Origin: Parvularcula sp. LCG005
GTDB taxonomy: Bacteria > Pseudomonadota > Alphaproteobacteria > Caulobacterales > Parvularculaceae
Length of the DNA stretch: 64,000 bases
Reading direction: 5' to 3'
Assembly: GCF_032930845.1 (NCBI RefSeq)
Contig: NZ_CP136758.1
Coordinates: 1,100,501-1,164,500 of the forward strand
Of the stretch, positions 52,831 through 63,340 are shown one piece after another. Position numbers and translations under genes: made by a program. How positions within the stretch are numbered: position 1 is the stretch's first letter; each line of letters starts with the position of its first letter. A model generated the notes under the pieces. The model saw only the letters and a list, made by a program, of their open reading frames with translations, had not been told where the DNA came from and searched no databases.

Positions 52831-53784
52831 ATGTCGCAGACTGCCGCGGCTGTATCGACCCCTCAAAAGGGGCAACGTCTTGACGATGTCATGCTTGCCA
52901 TGGACGTGGTCGATACGCTGCGTCATCGCTCGGCCATGGTTGCGCGCGAACTGGATGCGGAAGGGCGCGAGGAAGACCTGATTGCGCGTCTGCGTGAAAT
53001 CTATACTGCGCAGGGCATTGAGGTGCCCGACCATATCCTGCGCGAGGGAGTAAAGGCGCTGGAAGAACAGCGCTTCACATACTCGCCGCCCAAGGGTGGG
53101 CTGTCTGTCGCCTTGGCGAAACTATACGTTCGACGCGACAGGTGGCTCAAGCCGGTCCTGACCAGCGTGGCCGTCCTGCTCGCGGCAATTCTCGTCTATC
53201 AGTTCGCCATCGCGGGCCCGGCCGAACGCCGCGCTGAGGCCGTGCGGGTAGAGCTGACCGAAACGCTGCCCGCAGCGCTCGCGGACTTGCGGGACCAGGC
53301 TCAGGCGCTGTCCACGGAAGAACGGGGCGATGTTCTCGCCCAGACGTATTATCAGGACGGCACCGCCGCTGCCGCGCGTGGCGATCAAAAGGCTGCCCAG
53401 GCCGTGCGAGACCAGCTGCAGACTCTGATTGATGATCTGGGTGCGGCCTATCAGGTGCGCATCGTATCCCGGCCCGGCGAAATGTCGGGGGTATTCCGCA
53501 TTCCTGACGACGTGCCGGGCGCGCGGAATTATTATCTGATTGTGGAGGCCATCGATCCCGCCGGTCGTCCGGTGCCCGTGACCCTGACTTCCGAAGAGGA
53601 CCAGAAGACGCGGCGGGTGTCCAAATGGGGCCAGCGGGTGACAGAGCAGACGTTCAATCGGGTCGCTGCCGACAAGAAGGACGATCAGATCATCCAGAAT
53701 GCGCTGATTGGGACGAAATCTGCAGGACAGCTCGAACCGGCATATGAAGTTGAAACGCCTGGAGGCGTGATCCTCGAATGGTAA
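52831..53784 (+). CDS. DUF6384-like single-pass membrane protein
   Basis: A protein of 317 residues. Residues about 1-100 are soluble and helical (DVMLAMDVVDTLRHRSAMVARELDAEGREEDLIARL split across two helices), followed by one membrane segment VLTSVAVLLAAILVYQF near 105-122. A helical segment and a C-terminal beta-rich domain follow. This resembles the family I remember as DUF6384. It starts one base after the previous stop and overlaps the next start by 7 bases, so all three are translated together and probably form a complex at the membrane. Confidence 0.7.
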   Translation: MSQTAAAVSTPQKGQRLDDVMLAMDVVDTLRHRSAMVARELDAEGREEDLIARLREIYTAQGIEVPDHILREGVKALEEQRFTYSPPKGGLSVALAKLYVRRDRWLKPVLTSVAVLLAAILVYQFAIAGPAERRAEAVRVELTETLPAALADLRDQAQALSTEERGDVLAQTYYQDGTAAAARGDQKAAQAVRDQLQTLIDDLGAAYQVRIVSRPGEMSGVFRIPDDVPGARNYYLIVEAIDPAGRPVPVTLTSEEDQKTRRVSKWGQRVTEQTFNRVAADKKDDQIIQNALIGTKSAGQLEPAYEVETPGGVILEW

Positions 53785-55310
53785 CTGTCACTGGTCGGCT
53801 GAACGGCGCGGATGCCGTGGTGAAAATGGACAGGACCTTGTCCGACCTGCGTGAGCAGATGCGAGGTGCCGTACAGGCCGCAGACGCAGCCGACGCGCGC
53901 CTCGCGCATATTCGGGAAACCCAGCTGAATGTGTATCGCGACCTGGCGACAATCCGGATGGACCTCATCCAGACGGGCGGCAGCCAGACAGAACTCGATC
54001 AGGCCCATGCCCGCGCTCGGGACCTGCTGGCTGAACACGACCGCTTCATCGCGCGGGAGGCGCGCAAGCTCGAAACGGCGGCCGCCACGATTGGCGCGCT
54101 TGAGGAGCAGCGGGAAAGCCTGAACAGCGCCCACTACACGGCACTGACCCGCTATGAGAAAAAGGTCGCCGAGGTCGAGGCATCGCTGCAGACCGACGCG
54201 ACCTATCGCGATTTAAGCGAGGCCTTCGACAAGGCTGATGCGGTTGCTGAACGGGCACGTCAGAAATTGCTCATTGCCCAGACGGATCGGGAAGAAAAGG
54301 GCAAACCCTATGACGAGGATCCGCTCTTTTCGTATCTGTGGAAGCGCCGGTTCCGGACGGCGGATTACAAGGCCAGCCCGATCACGCGCATGCTGGACAA
54401 TTGGGTGGCGCGCATCTGCCAGTACGACAAAGCCTATCTGAACTATAACCGGCTCGTCGAATTGCCGCTGCGTCTCGCGGAGCATGTGGAAATGGTCGAA
54501 GCCGCCGCCGACGCGGCTCAGGATCGTCTGGAGGACGCCGAGCAGGCCGCGCTTGAAAAAGCGGGGGCCGAGCGCCTGCGTCAGGGGGCGGACAGTATCG
54601 CAAAGGATATCGTTGCTCTCGACCAAAAAATCGAGAGTGCCGAGGAAGAGCATCGGGCCCTGACGACACAGCATGACCGGGCGGTGCGCGCCGAGGCCGG
54701 TCCGGCGGTCGAGGCGAAGTCCCTGCTGACCGAAAGCCTGCGGCTGGCAAGCGTGCGTGATCTGCGCAGTCTGGCGGCAGAAACCGTCAGCCTTGCCGAT
54801 GATCGGATGGTGGATGAACTCATCCGCCTGCGCAGTGAATATGACCGCAGCGCGGCGATGGCGGAAGATGCCACGGCGCTGCCGGGCCGCCTCCGCGATG
54901 ATCTGGCCCGGATGGAAGACCTGCGGCGCCGCTTCAAGAAATCGCGCTATGACAGCCATTTTACCGTCTTCGACGCCACAATGTTCGAGGACATTCTTGC
55001 CAGTGTCGTGCGCGACCGTCTCAATGCGGACGGCGCCATGAAGCGGCTCAAACGCGCCGCCCGGCAGATGCAGCCCCAGACCGATGCCGGGTTTGGCGGC
55101 CGCCGCCGCCGCTCGAGCCTTGGCCTGCCGGAAATTCTGGGTGAGGTCGCATGGGAAATCGCGCGCGAGGCTAGCCGCACAGGCTCCATGCCTGGGCCGT
55201 TCGGTGGTCCGATGGGCGGATCGTCCGGTCGGCGATCACGGCCGCGTATCTCAACGCCACGTCCATCGCGTCGCGGTGGCGGCGGGTTCAAGACCGGCGG
55301 TGGATTCTAA
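53778..55310 (+). CDS. Coiled-coil protein with Arg/Gly-rich tail, third gene of the operon
   Basis: A soluble protein of 510 residues, nearly all coiled coil (RTLSDLREQMRGAVQAADAA; DRLEDAEQAALEKAGAERLR), ending in an Arg/Ser/Gly-rich tail with PRISTPRPSRRGGGGFK. No enzymatic motif and no membrane segment. The tail could bind nucleic acid, membrane or another protein. Its ATG lies 7 bases inside the DUF6384-like gene. I recognise no family. Together the three genes look like a conserved helical scaffold of unknown role, perhaps in envelope stress. Confidence 0.65.
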   Translation: MVTVTGRLNGADAVVKMDRTLSDLREQMRGAVQAADAADARLAHIRETQLNVYRDLATIRMDLIQTGGSQTELDQAHARARDLLAEHDRFIAREARKLETAAATIGALEEQRESLNSAHYTALTRYEKKVAEVEASLQTDATYRDLSEAFDKADAVAERARQKLLIAQTDREEKGKPYDEDPLFSYLWKRRFRTADYKASPITRMLDNWVARICQYDKAYLNYNRLVELPLRLAEHVEMVEAAADAAQDRLEDAEQAALEKAGAERLRQGADSIAKDIVALDQKIESAEEEHRALTTQHDRAVRAEAGPAVEAKSLLTESLRLASVRDLRSLAAETVSLADDRMVDELIRLRSEYDRSAAMAEDATALPGRLRDDLARMEDLRRRFKKSRYDSHFTVFDATMFEDILASVVRDRLNADGAMKRLKRAARQMQPQTDAGFGGRRRRSSLGLPEILGEVAWEIAREASRTGSMPGPFGGPMGGSSGRRSRPRISTPRPSRRGGGGFKTGGGF

Positions 55311-55377
55311 CGCCCCTTGGCACTGACGGCCGCATCCCCCTATCCTCAGGGAAAAAATATCGGGGAGGGGGCGCTGG

Positions 55378-56928
55378 ATGAGCCAGACGGAGACAGAGGC
55401 GGCGGGATCGGGCCTGCGTCAGACGATTGGCCTGTGGCTTGGCCTCGGACTGGCCATCATCATTCTGCTGATCGGTCCACCCGACAGCTTCAATTCAGCC
55501 GAACTGTCGGGCAACACCCCATGGCATGCGTGGACGGTCTGTGCGCTGGCCGTGCTGATGGCCGTGTGGTGGGGCAGCGAAGCGATTCCCATTCCGGTCA
55601 CGGCGCTTCTGCCGCTGACCGTCCTGCCGATCGCCGGGGTCATGCCCATGGGACAGGTTTCGGCCCCTTACATGCACCCCGTCGTCGTTCTCCTGCTCGG
55701 CGGCTTCATCATCGCCAGGGCCATTGAGCGGTGGAATCTGCACACGCGCATCGCGCTGAATATCGTCAGCCGCGCAGGCAGTCGCCCTTCCATGCTGGTG
55801 GCCGGGTTCATGGCCGCTGCCGCCATTCTGTCCATGTGGATATCCAATACGGCCACATCGCTGATGATGATGCCCATTGCCCTGTCGGTGTCGGGCGCTG
55901 TTCTGGGGAAGGACCGGTTGAATTCGCCCTTCACCTACGCGCTGCTCCTCGGCATTGCATGGGCGTGCTCCATCGGCGGACTGGGGACGCCCGTTGGTAC
56001 ACCGACGAATCTCATCGTCATCCGCTATCTGAATGAGACCACAGGCCTGTCGATCGGCTTCACGCGCTGGATGCTTCTGGGCACACCGACCGTGTGCCTG
56101 CTGGTGCCCGCGGCATGGTTCGTGCTGACCCGCTGGGCGTTCCCGCTCGGCCATATTGACGGCGTCCATGGGCAGGCGGTGGTACGGCAGGAGCTTGCGG
56201 CCCTGGGCCCCATGACAACGCCGGAACGGCGGACGCTGATAGTCTTTGCCTTCATCGCCGCGCTCTGGATATTTCGGCGACCGCTGAGTGAATGGGATAT
56301 CGGCGCGATGGTGGGGCAGGATAGCTGGCTGCCTCTGGCCTATCTCAATGACTACAATATTGCCGTGCTCGGCGTGATCCTGTGCTTTCTCATACCGGCG
56401 GGCGCGAAGATGGGAGAGGGCCCTGTGCGCGGCGCGCTGCTCGACTGGCCCTTTGCCGAGCGGATCCCCTGGGGCGTTGTCCTGCTGTTCGGCGGCGGCA
56501 TGGCGCTGGCCAACGCGATGACAGCGACCGGGCTTGGGACGTGGTTGGGGATTGAGCTGTCGCCATTTGGCCGCCTGCCGCCAATCCTGTTGATCCTTCT
56601 GCTGACGACGGTCGTGATATTTGTGACCGAGGTGACAAGCAATATCGCGACAGCCGCCGCGCTGATGCCCGTACTGGGGGCTGTGGCCATCGCTGCTGAC
56701 ATTGACGTTGCCCTGGTCGCCGCGCCGCTTGCCATGGCCGCCAGTTGTGCCTTCATGCTGCCCATGGCCACAGGGCCGAATGCCGTCGTCTTTGCGACTG
56801 GTCACGTCAGCCTGCCCACCATGGCGCGGGCCGGCATCCGCCTGAACCTGATTGCCATTTTCGTCATTACAGCGACCGTCTACGCCCTCGCCCCGATGGT
56901 CTTCAGAACAGGTTCAATATCACCGTGA
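55378..56928 (+). CDS. SLC13/DASS-family anion symporter
   Basis: A polytopic transporter of 516 residues of the divalent-anion:sodium symporter group, which moves dicarboxylates, citrate or sulfate. The substrate and sodium motif lies around WISNTATSLMMMPIAL, and the second copy around TEVTSNIATAAALMPVLGAV. LGLGTPVGTPTNLIV is also typical. The 3' end overlaps the nitroreductase start by 4 bases (GTGA), indicating translational coupling. The exact substrate cannot be read from sequence. Confidence 0.9.
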   Translation: MSQTETEAAGSGLRQTIGLWLGLGLAIIILLIGPPDSFNSAELSGNTPWHAWTVCALAVLMAVWWGSEAIPIPVTALLPLTVLPIAGVMPMGQVSAPYMHPVVVLLLGGFIIARAIERWNLHTRIALNIVSRAGSRPSMLVAGFMAAAAILSMWISNTATSLMMMPIALSVSGAVLGKDRLNSPFTYALLLGIAWACSIGGLGTPVGTPTNLIVIRYLNETTGLSIGFTRWMLLGTPTVCLLVPAAWFVLTRWAFPLGHIDGVHGQAVVRQELAALGPMTTPERRTLIVFAFIAALWIFRRPLSEWDIGAMVGQDSWLPLAYLNDYNIAVLGVILCFLIPAGAKMGEGPVRGALLDWPFAERIPWGVVLLFGGGMALANAMTATGLGTWLGIELSPFGRLPPILLILLLTTVVIFVTEVTSNIATAAALMPVLGAVAIAADIDVALVAAPLAMAASCAFMLPMATGPNAVVFATGHVSLPTMARAGIRLNLIAIFVITATVYALAPMVFRTGSISP

Positions 56929-57596
56929 CACAGCCCCATGTTCCGCTGCCGGATTATCAGGAATATACAGCTGAGCAGATGGCGGATCGCGCTGAGCAGT
57001 TCCTGATGCAGATGCGGCGGCGCCATTCAGTGCGGTCCTTTTCTGACCGGCCGGTTTCTGCGGCCTTGATCAAAACCTGCATTGCAGCTGCAGCTACGGC
57101 GCCATCGGGTGCCAACCACCAGCCCTGGCATTTCTGCGCGATCGGCTCGCCGGACATCAAGCGGCAGGTGCGGCTGGCCGCGGAGGAAGAAGAACGCGCT
57201 TTTTACGCCGGGCGGGCGGGGGCCGAGTGGCTGGATGCCCTCGCGCCGCTGGGGACCGATGCGAACAAGCCGTTTCTGGAGATTGCACCGTGGCTGATTG
57301 TTGTGTTTGCGCAGCGTCGCGGGGGTGTTGAGCCCGGTGATCAGAAGAAGAATTACTACATCAACGAAAGCGTCGGCATTGCCTGCGGCATGCTGATCAC
57401 CGCGCTTCATCAGGCGGGGTTGGCCAGCCTGACCCACACCCCGAACCCGATGTCGTTTCTGAACGAAATCTGCAACCGTCCGGAGACAGAGAAACCCTTT
57501 CTGCTGATCCCCGTCGGCTACCCGGCGGCCGACGCCACCGTGCCAGTCCACGCCCTGTCTAAGAAACCGCTGGATGACATTCTGACGGTTCTCTGA
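56925..57596 (+). CDS. Nitroreductase-family flavoprotein
   Basis: A flavin enzyme of 223 residues from the GTG at 56925, overlapping the transporter stop; the longer frame to 56745 is out of the gene. MRRRHSVRSFSDRPV begins the FMN-binding segment, SGANHQPWHFCAIG holds the conserved FMN contact, and SVGIACGMLITALHQAGLAS follows. Likely NAD(P)H-dependent reduction of nitro or quinone-type compounds; some relatives are iodotyrosine-deiodinase-like. Substrate unknown. Confidence 0.9.
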   Translation: MTQPHVPLPDYQEYTAEQMADRAEQFLMQMRRRHSVRSFSDRPVSAALIKTCIAAAATAPSGANHQPWHFCAIGSPDIKRQVRLAAEEEERAFYAGRAGAEWLDALAPLGTDANKPFLEIAPWLIVVFAQRRGGVEPGDQKKNYYINESVGIACGMLITALHQAGLASLTHTPNPMSFLNEICNRPETEKPFLLIPVGYPAADATVPVHALSKKPLDDILTVL

Positions 57597-57611
57597 CCCA
57601 CCATGTCGCCC

Positions 57612-59510
57612 TTATTTTTTCGCCTGTTCCGCCCGGGCTTTTTCGGCGTCTTCGATCAGCACGTCGACCACACCGGGGTCGGCGAGGGTCGAGGTGTCAC
57701 CCAGATTAGATACGTCGCCCTCGGCAATCTTGCGCAGGATGCGGCGCATGATCTTGCCGGAACGCGTCTTGGGCAGGCCGGGCGCGATCTGGATGATGTC
57801 CGGTGTGGCAATCGGACCGATCTCGCTGCGAACGTGTTTTTTCAGCTCACTGACGAGGTCTGATTTGACCATCTGATTGGCCTTCAGCACGACAAAGCAG
57901 TGAATGCCCTGGCCCTTGATCTCGTGCGGCATGCCGACCACGGCCGCCTCGGCCACAGCCGGATGCGAGACGAGGGCGCTTTCGATCTCAGCCGTCCCCA
58001 TCCGGTGACCGGAGACATTCAACACATCGTCGACCCGGCCGGTGATCCAGTAGTCCCCATCCGTATCGCGGCGGGCACCGTCGCCCGTGAAATAGAAGCC
58101 GGGATAGGTTGAGAAGTAGGTTTCGATAAACCGTTCGTGGTCACCGTAAACCGTCCGCATCTGACCCGGCCAAGACTGGGTGATGATCAGATTGCCTTCC
58201 GCGGGCCCATCAAGGCGCGCACCGTCATTGTCGACCAGCGCAGGATAGATGCCGGGCATCGGCTTCGTCGCGGCACCCGGCTTGGTCATGTCGTCGCCCG
58301 GCACCGCGGTGATCAGAATGCCGCCGGTCTCTGTCTGCCACCATGTATCGACAATGGGGCAGCGTCCGTCACCCACCACTTCATGGTACCAGCGCCAGGC
58401 TTCGGGGTTGATCGGCTCGCCGACCGACCCAAGGATTCGGAGCGTTGACCGGTCGTGCTTTTTCACAAATTCGTCGCCTTCGCGCATCAGGGCACGAATG
58501 GCGGTGGGGGCCGTATAGAAGATACTGACCTTGTGCTTGTCGACCACATCCCAGCAGCGTCCGGCGTCGGGCCATGTCGGCACGCCTTCAAACATCAGGG
58601 TCGTGGCACCATTAGCCAGCGGGCCATAGACGATATAACTGTGGCCAGTAATCCAGCCCACATCAGCCGTACACCAATATACTTCGCCGGGCTGGTAATC
58701 GAACACGGTCTGGTGTGTATAGGCGGCATAGGTCATATAGCCACCGGTCGTGTGCAGCACGCCTTTCGGCTTTCCCGTGGATCCAGACGTGTACAGAATG
58801 AAAAGCGGATCTTCGGCTTTCATGACCTCCGGCGGGCAGTCCGGGGCCATTTGCTCTTCCCATTCGTGCCACCACAGGTCGCGCCCGTTTTCGAAATGGA
58901 CTTTGTTGCCTGTGACGGAGACCATGAGGACAAGGCGCACACCGCCGACTTTCTCCAGTGCCTTGTCGACATTGGCTTTCAGGGGAACGGTCTTGCCCCC
59001 GCGCCGCCCTTCGTCAGCGGTGATGATAGCGGTGGCACCACAATCCTCTATCCGGCTGGCCAGTGCATCCGGGCTGAAGCCGCCAAAGACCACGGAATGA
59101 ACGGCGCCGATGCGGGCGCAGGCCAGCATCGCATAGGCCGCCTCCAGCACCATCGGCATGTACAGAATGACGCGGTCGCCCTTTTTGACGCCGCGCGCCT
59201 TCAGGATGTTCGCCATGTGACAGACATGGGCGTACAGCTCGCCATAGGTGATGGACGAGCTCACGCTGGGGTCGTCGCCTTCCCAGATGATGGCGGTCTG
59301 GTGCTCTTTTTCGGGGAGGTGACGGTCAACGCAGTTCACGCACGCGTTCAGCGTACCGTCTTCAAACCATTTGATTCGAAAATCAGTGCGGTCAAAGTTC
59401 CAGTCGCCGGCCTTGGTTGGCGCTTTTACCCAGTCCAGCCGCTTGGCGGCATCGAGCCAGAAGGCATTGAGATCTTCATCGGCGCGGGCGGAATCCGTAA
59501 TGCGGGTCAT
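57612..59510 (-). CDS. acs: Acetyl-CoA synthetase
   Basis: AMP-forming ligase of 632 residues that activates acetate to acetyl-CoA. Adenylate-forming motifs are complete: [24 protein letters not shown], and the C-terminal [13 protein letters not shown] with the Lys that is acetylated to regulate the enzyme. Length and motif set match Acs rather than propionyl-CoA or longer-chain ligases. Convergent with the nitroreductase, divergent from the GNAT gene. Confidence 0.96.
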   Translation of the reverse strand: MTRITDSARADEDLNAFWLDAAKRLDWVKAPTKAGDWNFDRTDFRIKWFEDGTLNACVNCVDRHLPEKEHQTAIIWEGDDPSVSSSITYGELYAHVCHMANILKARGVKKGDRVILYMPMVLEAAYAMLACARIGAVHSVVFGGFSPDALASRIEDCGATAIITADEGRRGGKTVPLKANVDKALEKVGGVRLVLMVSVTGNKVHFENGRDLWWHEWEEQMAPDCPPEVMKAEDPLFILYTSGSTGKPKGVLHTTGGYMTYAAYTHQTVFDYQPGEVYWCTADVGWITGHSYIVYGPLANGATTLMFEGVPTWPDAGRCWDVVDKHKVSIFYTAPTAIRALMREGDEFVKKHDRSTLRILGSVGEPINPEAWRWYHEVVGDGRCPIVDTWWQTETGGILITAVPGDDMTKPGAATKPMPGIYPALVDNDGARLDGPAEGNLIITQSWPGQMRTVYGDHERFIETYFSTYPGFYFTGDGARRDTDGDYWITGRVDDVLNVSGHRMGTAEIESALVSHPAVAEAAVVGMPHEIKGQGIHCFVVLKANQMVKSDLVSELKKHVRSEIGPIATPDIIQIAPGLPKTRSGKIMRRILRKIAEGDVSNLGDTSTLADPGVVDVLIEDAEKARAEQAKK

Positions 59511-59714
59511 AGGCGACTCCCTACTTTTATCGTGGTCAATTATTGCGCAGGACTATAGCTGCGCCGCGTGTTTCGTCCATACGAACGCGCCCCGGAACGC
59601 ATGTCTTCCACGTTATTTTCGTCCAACCGGCGGCGGCCAGTGTCGCCGGAATCGACAGGCGGGGCAAAATCGATTTTAGCTGAGGTTTTCCCGCTCATAT
59701 TGTCGGATAAACAC

Positions 59715-60257
59715 ATGGCCCATCTTCGTCTGGCAGACCGCCAGGACATTCCCGCCTTGAGTCAGCTGATTGACCGCTCCGCCCGGGCGCTCTGCATCAA
59801 TGACTATGATCCTGAAGTCGTCGCAGGTGCTCTGAAGGGGCATTTCGGTGTCGACACCACGCTGATCGATGACGGCACCTATGTCGTGATCGAGGAGGAA
59901 GGCGCGCTCGTGGCCTGCGGCGGGTGGAGCCGGCGCGCGACAATGTTTGGCGGCGATGCCTATGCCAAACGTGATCCTGTCCTTCTTGTCCCGCCTCATG
60001 ACCCGGCGCGAATCCGGGCCTTTTTCGTCGCGCCGGAGTTCGCACGCCGAGGGTTCGGGCGGCAAATCCTGGAATATTGCGAGGGTGCAGCGCAGGCGGA
60101 GGGGTTCGTGAAGTGTACTCTGATGGCAACACTCACCGGCATTCCGTTCTATGAAAAATGCGGATTTGTCGCACTCGGCGCCGAATTCTTTCCGCTCGCT
60201 GACGGCGGCGAAATTGAATTCAGGCCAATGATCAAAGAGTTATCACTTTCAAGCTGA
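59715..60257 (+). CDS. GNAT-family N-acetyltransferase
   Basis: An acetyltransferase of 180 residues starting at the ATG at 59715; the frame runs 49 codons further upstream without coding character. The acetyl-CoA loop is FFVAPEFARRGFGRQILEYC, with the Q/RxxGxG/A signature as RRGFGR. The late YEKCGFVALGAE is the typical last strand. It lies next to acs and could act on that enzyme's regulatory Lys, but that is a guess from position only. Confidence 0.85.
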   Translation: MAHLRLADRQDIPALSQLIDRSARALCINDYDPEVVAGALKGHFGVDTTLIDDGTYVVIEEEGALVACGGWSRRATMFGGDAYAKRDPVLLVPPHDPARIRAFFVAPEFARRGFGRQILEYCEGAAQAEGFVKCTLMATLTGIPFYEKCGFVALGAEFFPLADGGEIEFRPMIKELSLSS

Positions 60258-60470
60258 AATACTGCGTTGCAACATCAGCCGATATAATATCGCTAAAAAG
60301 ACAGTTCATCTGCATGAATGGGCTTGTTGCACCGCCAAACTCAGTGCAACAATTCAATTGCGCATGTGGTGCGTCACGAGCCGGAGAGCTCGGGATGGCA
60401 AGTTCTGTCATCAAATACGGGGAGTTTTGGCAATTGTTGGCGAGGCGGGAGCCTTGGAGCGAGGATATTT

Positions 60471-63176
60471 ATGACACTATCGGGCATGCAGAAACTGTTG
60501 TTGTCGGGCGCATCCGCGATGATGTTCGTGGGGATGGGCCAAGGGGCGGCTCTGGCACAGGAGACCGCAGCGGACGAGCCGGCGGGCGATACGATCATGG
60601 TGGTTGGTTCGCGTCGGCAGGACGCCAAGTCAGCCACGGACTCTCTCGCCCCGATCGACGTTGTCAGCGGCGCTGAACTGACCAACCAGGCATCCAACGA
60701 TGTTCTTGATATTTTGCGCTCAACTGTACCGAGCTATAACGTCAATACACAGCCTATTTCCGATGCGGCGACCATCATCCGGCCCGCGAACCTTCGCTCT
60801 CTTTCACCAGACAACACACTGGTTCTCCTGAACGGCAAGCGGCGCCATCGTGGCTCCGTCATCTCGTTCCTCGGCGGCGGTATTTCCGACGGGGCGCAGG
60901 GCGTTGACCTTGCCGTGTTCCCGGCACTGGCCCTGAAACAGGTGCAGGTCCTGCGTGACGGCGCGTCGTCACAATACGGCTCCGACGCCATTGCTGGTGT
61001 GATCAACTTTGAACTCAAAGACGCGTCAAGCGGCGGCACGGTCGAGGCAACCTATGGCTCGACCTATGCGGGCGATGGCGACAATTACCGCATCGCAGGC
61101 AATATCGGTCTGCCGCTCTATGATAGTGGCTTCATCAACATCACCGGTGAATACAGCGAAACCGATGGGACATCCCGTTCCATCGTGCGGGGCGATGTCG
61201 CGGCGCTGATCGAAGCCGGCAACGTTGACGCGGCTGACTTCCTGACGATCAACTCGTACACGGATGAAGTGCCGCAATATTGGGGCCAGCCCGATGTCGA
61301 GGACAATTTCAAGATCTTCGTCAACACCGGATATGAGTTCAACGAGAACCTCGAAGGCTACGCCTTCGGCAACTATGCCGAACGGACCGCCACCGGTGGT
61401 TTCTTCTATCGGAACCCGACCAATCGTGGCGGCGTCTATGCCGGGCCGACTGTTGATCCAACGACCGGGGCGCTCGACCCGTCTGGGGTCGCATCTGTTC
61501 TCGTCGGTGACCTTGACGGCGTCGGCGTTGGGGAGGCCTGCCCAGCCGGTATCCCGCTTGACGGCCTGATCCCAGATCCCACAGTCCTCGCTGCTGTGAC
61601 CGCCAGCGCCAACTGTTTCTCATTCGTTGAGACAATCCCAGGGGGCTTTGTTCCGCGGTTCGGTGGGAATAACACGGACTATTCGATGGCCGCCGGTGTG
61701 CGCGGTATGTGGGATCTCGGCGAAGGCTTGAGCTTCGACTTCAGCGTCGTGCACGGTGTGAGCGACACGGACTTCTTCATCAACAACACGATCAACGCGT
61801 CATTGGGCCCGAACACGCCGCGTGACTTCGTTCCGGGTGCGTACAAACAGTCCGAAACGATTTACAACGCTGACTTTGTCTATCCGATGCCAGTGTCGTT
61901 CTTCGCATCTGACCTGAACATAGCTTTTGGTACCGAATTCCGTACGGAAACGTTCGAGATTACGAAGGGTGACGATGCGTCCTTCGCCCTCGGTCCGCTG
62001 TCCGATCAGGGCTTCTCTTCAAGCTCGAACGGTTTTGGTGGCTTCACGGCCTCCTCCGAAAACGAACAGTCAAGCTACGCGATCTATACCGATCTGGAAG
62101 CGGATGTGACGGAACGCTTGACCCTGCAGGGTGCGGTCCGCTTCGAGGATTATGAAGATTTCGGCACCACGACCAACTTCAAGGTCGCTGGTATGTACCA
62201 CCTGACCGACACGTTCCGGGTGCGCTCGACCTTCTCTACGGGCTTCCACGCCCCAACGGCGGGTCAGGCGAATGTGACAAACGTGACGACCCAGAACGTC
62301 AATGGCGTGCTGGTCGATCAGGGCACGATCCCGCTGGCATCGCGTCCGGGGCAGCTGGCAGCTGACTTTATCGAGGCCCGCGATGGCGGTCGTCCTGTGC
62401 TGGGTACGGAAGAGGCAGAGAACTTCTCGGTTGGTGTCGTCTTTGGTCTTGGTCCGATGGACTGGACAATCGACTACTTCCACATCGATGTGGATGACCG
62501 GATTGCCCTGTCTGCGAATGTCGACTTCCTCGATGCTCTCAATTTCGTTGCTGATGCCAACGGCCTCTCCGACTATTCTAGTGTGAGTTCGGCCATCACT
62601 GGTCTTGCGGATGAGGGTGTCATCGTGCGCTCTGACTTCGCTGGCTTTGAGGATCTGAGTGAGTTCCGCTACTTTACCAACAGCTTCGACACGGTGACGG
62701 AAGGCGTGGAAATCGTCGGCACCATGCCGCTGACGATCACGGAGACGGGCACGTCGAACGCCACGGTCGCTGTAGCCTATATCGACACGGAAGTGGACGA
62801 TCCAGGTGCGATCAACCCGATCTCTGCTGGCCGGATCGCGGCTCTTGAAGAGCTTCTGCCGGAAGTGAAGGGAACGGCCACCTTCACGCACCAGGAAGAT
62901 CGCTGGCGGGCCATGGTGCGCGGCATCTATTATGGTGAGTGGGAAGATACAGGCAACGGCACCGGCGAACAGGCGGCTGAATTTGTCGTCGACGCTGAGC
63001 TTGGTTTGAGCCTTTATGATGATCTTGAACTGATCGTCGGCGCTGCGAACCTGTTCGATGAGTATCCGGAGGAAAACCCCGATGCGTTGAGCCTTGGTCA
63101 GCTGTACCCGGAATCTGCTCCGATGGGCTTTGCGGGTGGCATGTACTACGTCAAGCTGCGCTACGTCTTCGATTGA
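60471..63176 (+). CDS. TonB-dependent outer-membrane receptor
   Basis: An outer-membrane receptor of 901 residues. The ATG at 60471 has GAGG upstream and opens a signal peptide (MTLSGMQKLLLSGASAMMFV, cut near ALAQ); the longer frame to 60318 is rejected. The plug domain shows SLAPIDVVSGAELTNQASNDVLDIL split in two motifs, LRSLSPDNTLVLLNGKRRHR and VLRDGASSQYGSDAIAGVINF. The barrel ends in LRYVFD, with the C-terminal aromatic strand signal. Substrate unknown; related receptors take up oligosaccharides, peptides or siderophores. Confidence 0.95.
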   Translation: MTLSGMQKLLLSGASAMMFVGMGQGAALAQETAADEPAGDTIMVVGSRRQDAKSATDSLAPIDVVSGAELTNQASNDVLDILRSTVPSYNVNTQPISDAATIIRPANLRSLSPDNTLVLLNGKRRHRGSVISFLGGGISDGAQGVDLAVFPALALKQVQVLRDGASSQYGSDAIAGVINFELKDASSGGTVEATYGSTYAGDGDNYRIAGNIGLPLYDSGFINITGEYSETDGTSRSIVRGDVAALIEAGNVDAADFLTINSYTDEVPQYWGQPDVEDNFKIFVNTGYEFNENLEGYAFGNYAERTATGGFFYRNPTNRGGVYAGPTVDPTTGALDPSGVASVLVGDLDGVGVGEACPAGIPLDGLIPDPTVLAAVTASANCFSFVETIPGGFVPRFGGNNTDYSMAAGVRGMWDLGEGLSFDFSVVHGVSDTDFFINNTINASLGPNTPRDFVPGAYKQSETIYNADFVYPMPVSFFASDLNIAFGTEFRTETFEITKGDDASFALGPLSDQGFSSSSNGFGGFTASSENEQSSYAIYTDLEADVTERLTLQGAVRFEDYEDFGTTTNFKVAGMYHLTDTFRVRSTFSTGFHAPTAGQANVTNVTTQNVNGVLVDQGTIPLASRPGQLAADFIEARDGGRPVLGTEEAENFSVGVVFGLGPMDWTIDYFHIDVDDRIALSANVDFLDALNFVADANGLSDYSSVSSAITGLADEGVIVRSDFAGFEDLSEFRYFTNSFDTVTEGVEIVGTMPLTITETGTSNATVAVAYIDTEVDDPGAINPISAGRIAALEELLPEVKGTATFTHQEDRWRAMVRGIYYGEWEDTGNGTGEQAAEFVVDAELGLSLYDDLELIVGAANLFDEYPEENPDALSLGQLYPESAPMGFAGGMYYVKLRYVFD

Positions 63177-63198
63177 TCCTTAGCCGATCATCCAAACT

Positions 63199-63232
63199 GG
63201 CCGCCCCGCTGAAAGGCAGGGCGGCCTTTTTT
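63199..63232 (+). terminator. Intrinsic terminator of the TonB receptor gene
   Basis: GGCCGCCC (63199-63206) pairs with GGGCGGCC (63219-63226), followed by six T's. Confidence 0.92.
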
Positions 63233-63340
63233 ATGGCGCATGGTCAATATCGCTTAACCACGTATATTGCAGAAAATTTTAAGTGTTGAGCGCACCGTCA
63301 GTGTACCGATGCAACAAGCCATCGGTGAAAGGAGACGGTC

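Noticed and set aside
55495-56805. 436-codon antisense frame over the DASS transporter
   Set aside because: His/Arg/Gln-rich nonsense composition, and the plus-strand transporter motifs are complete.
58455-59558. 367-codon antisense frame over acs
   Set aside because: No motif or start site; acs on the other strand is unambiguous.
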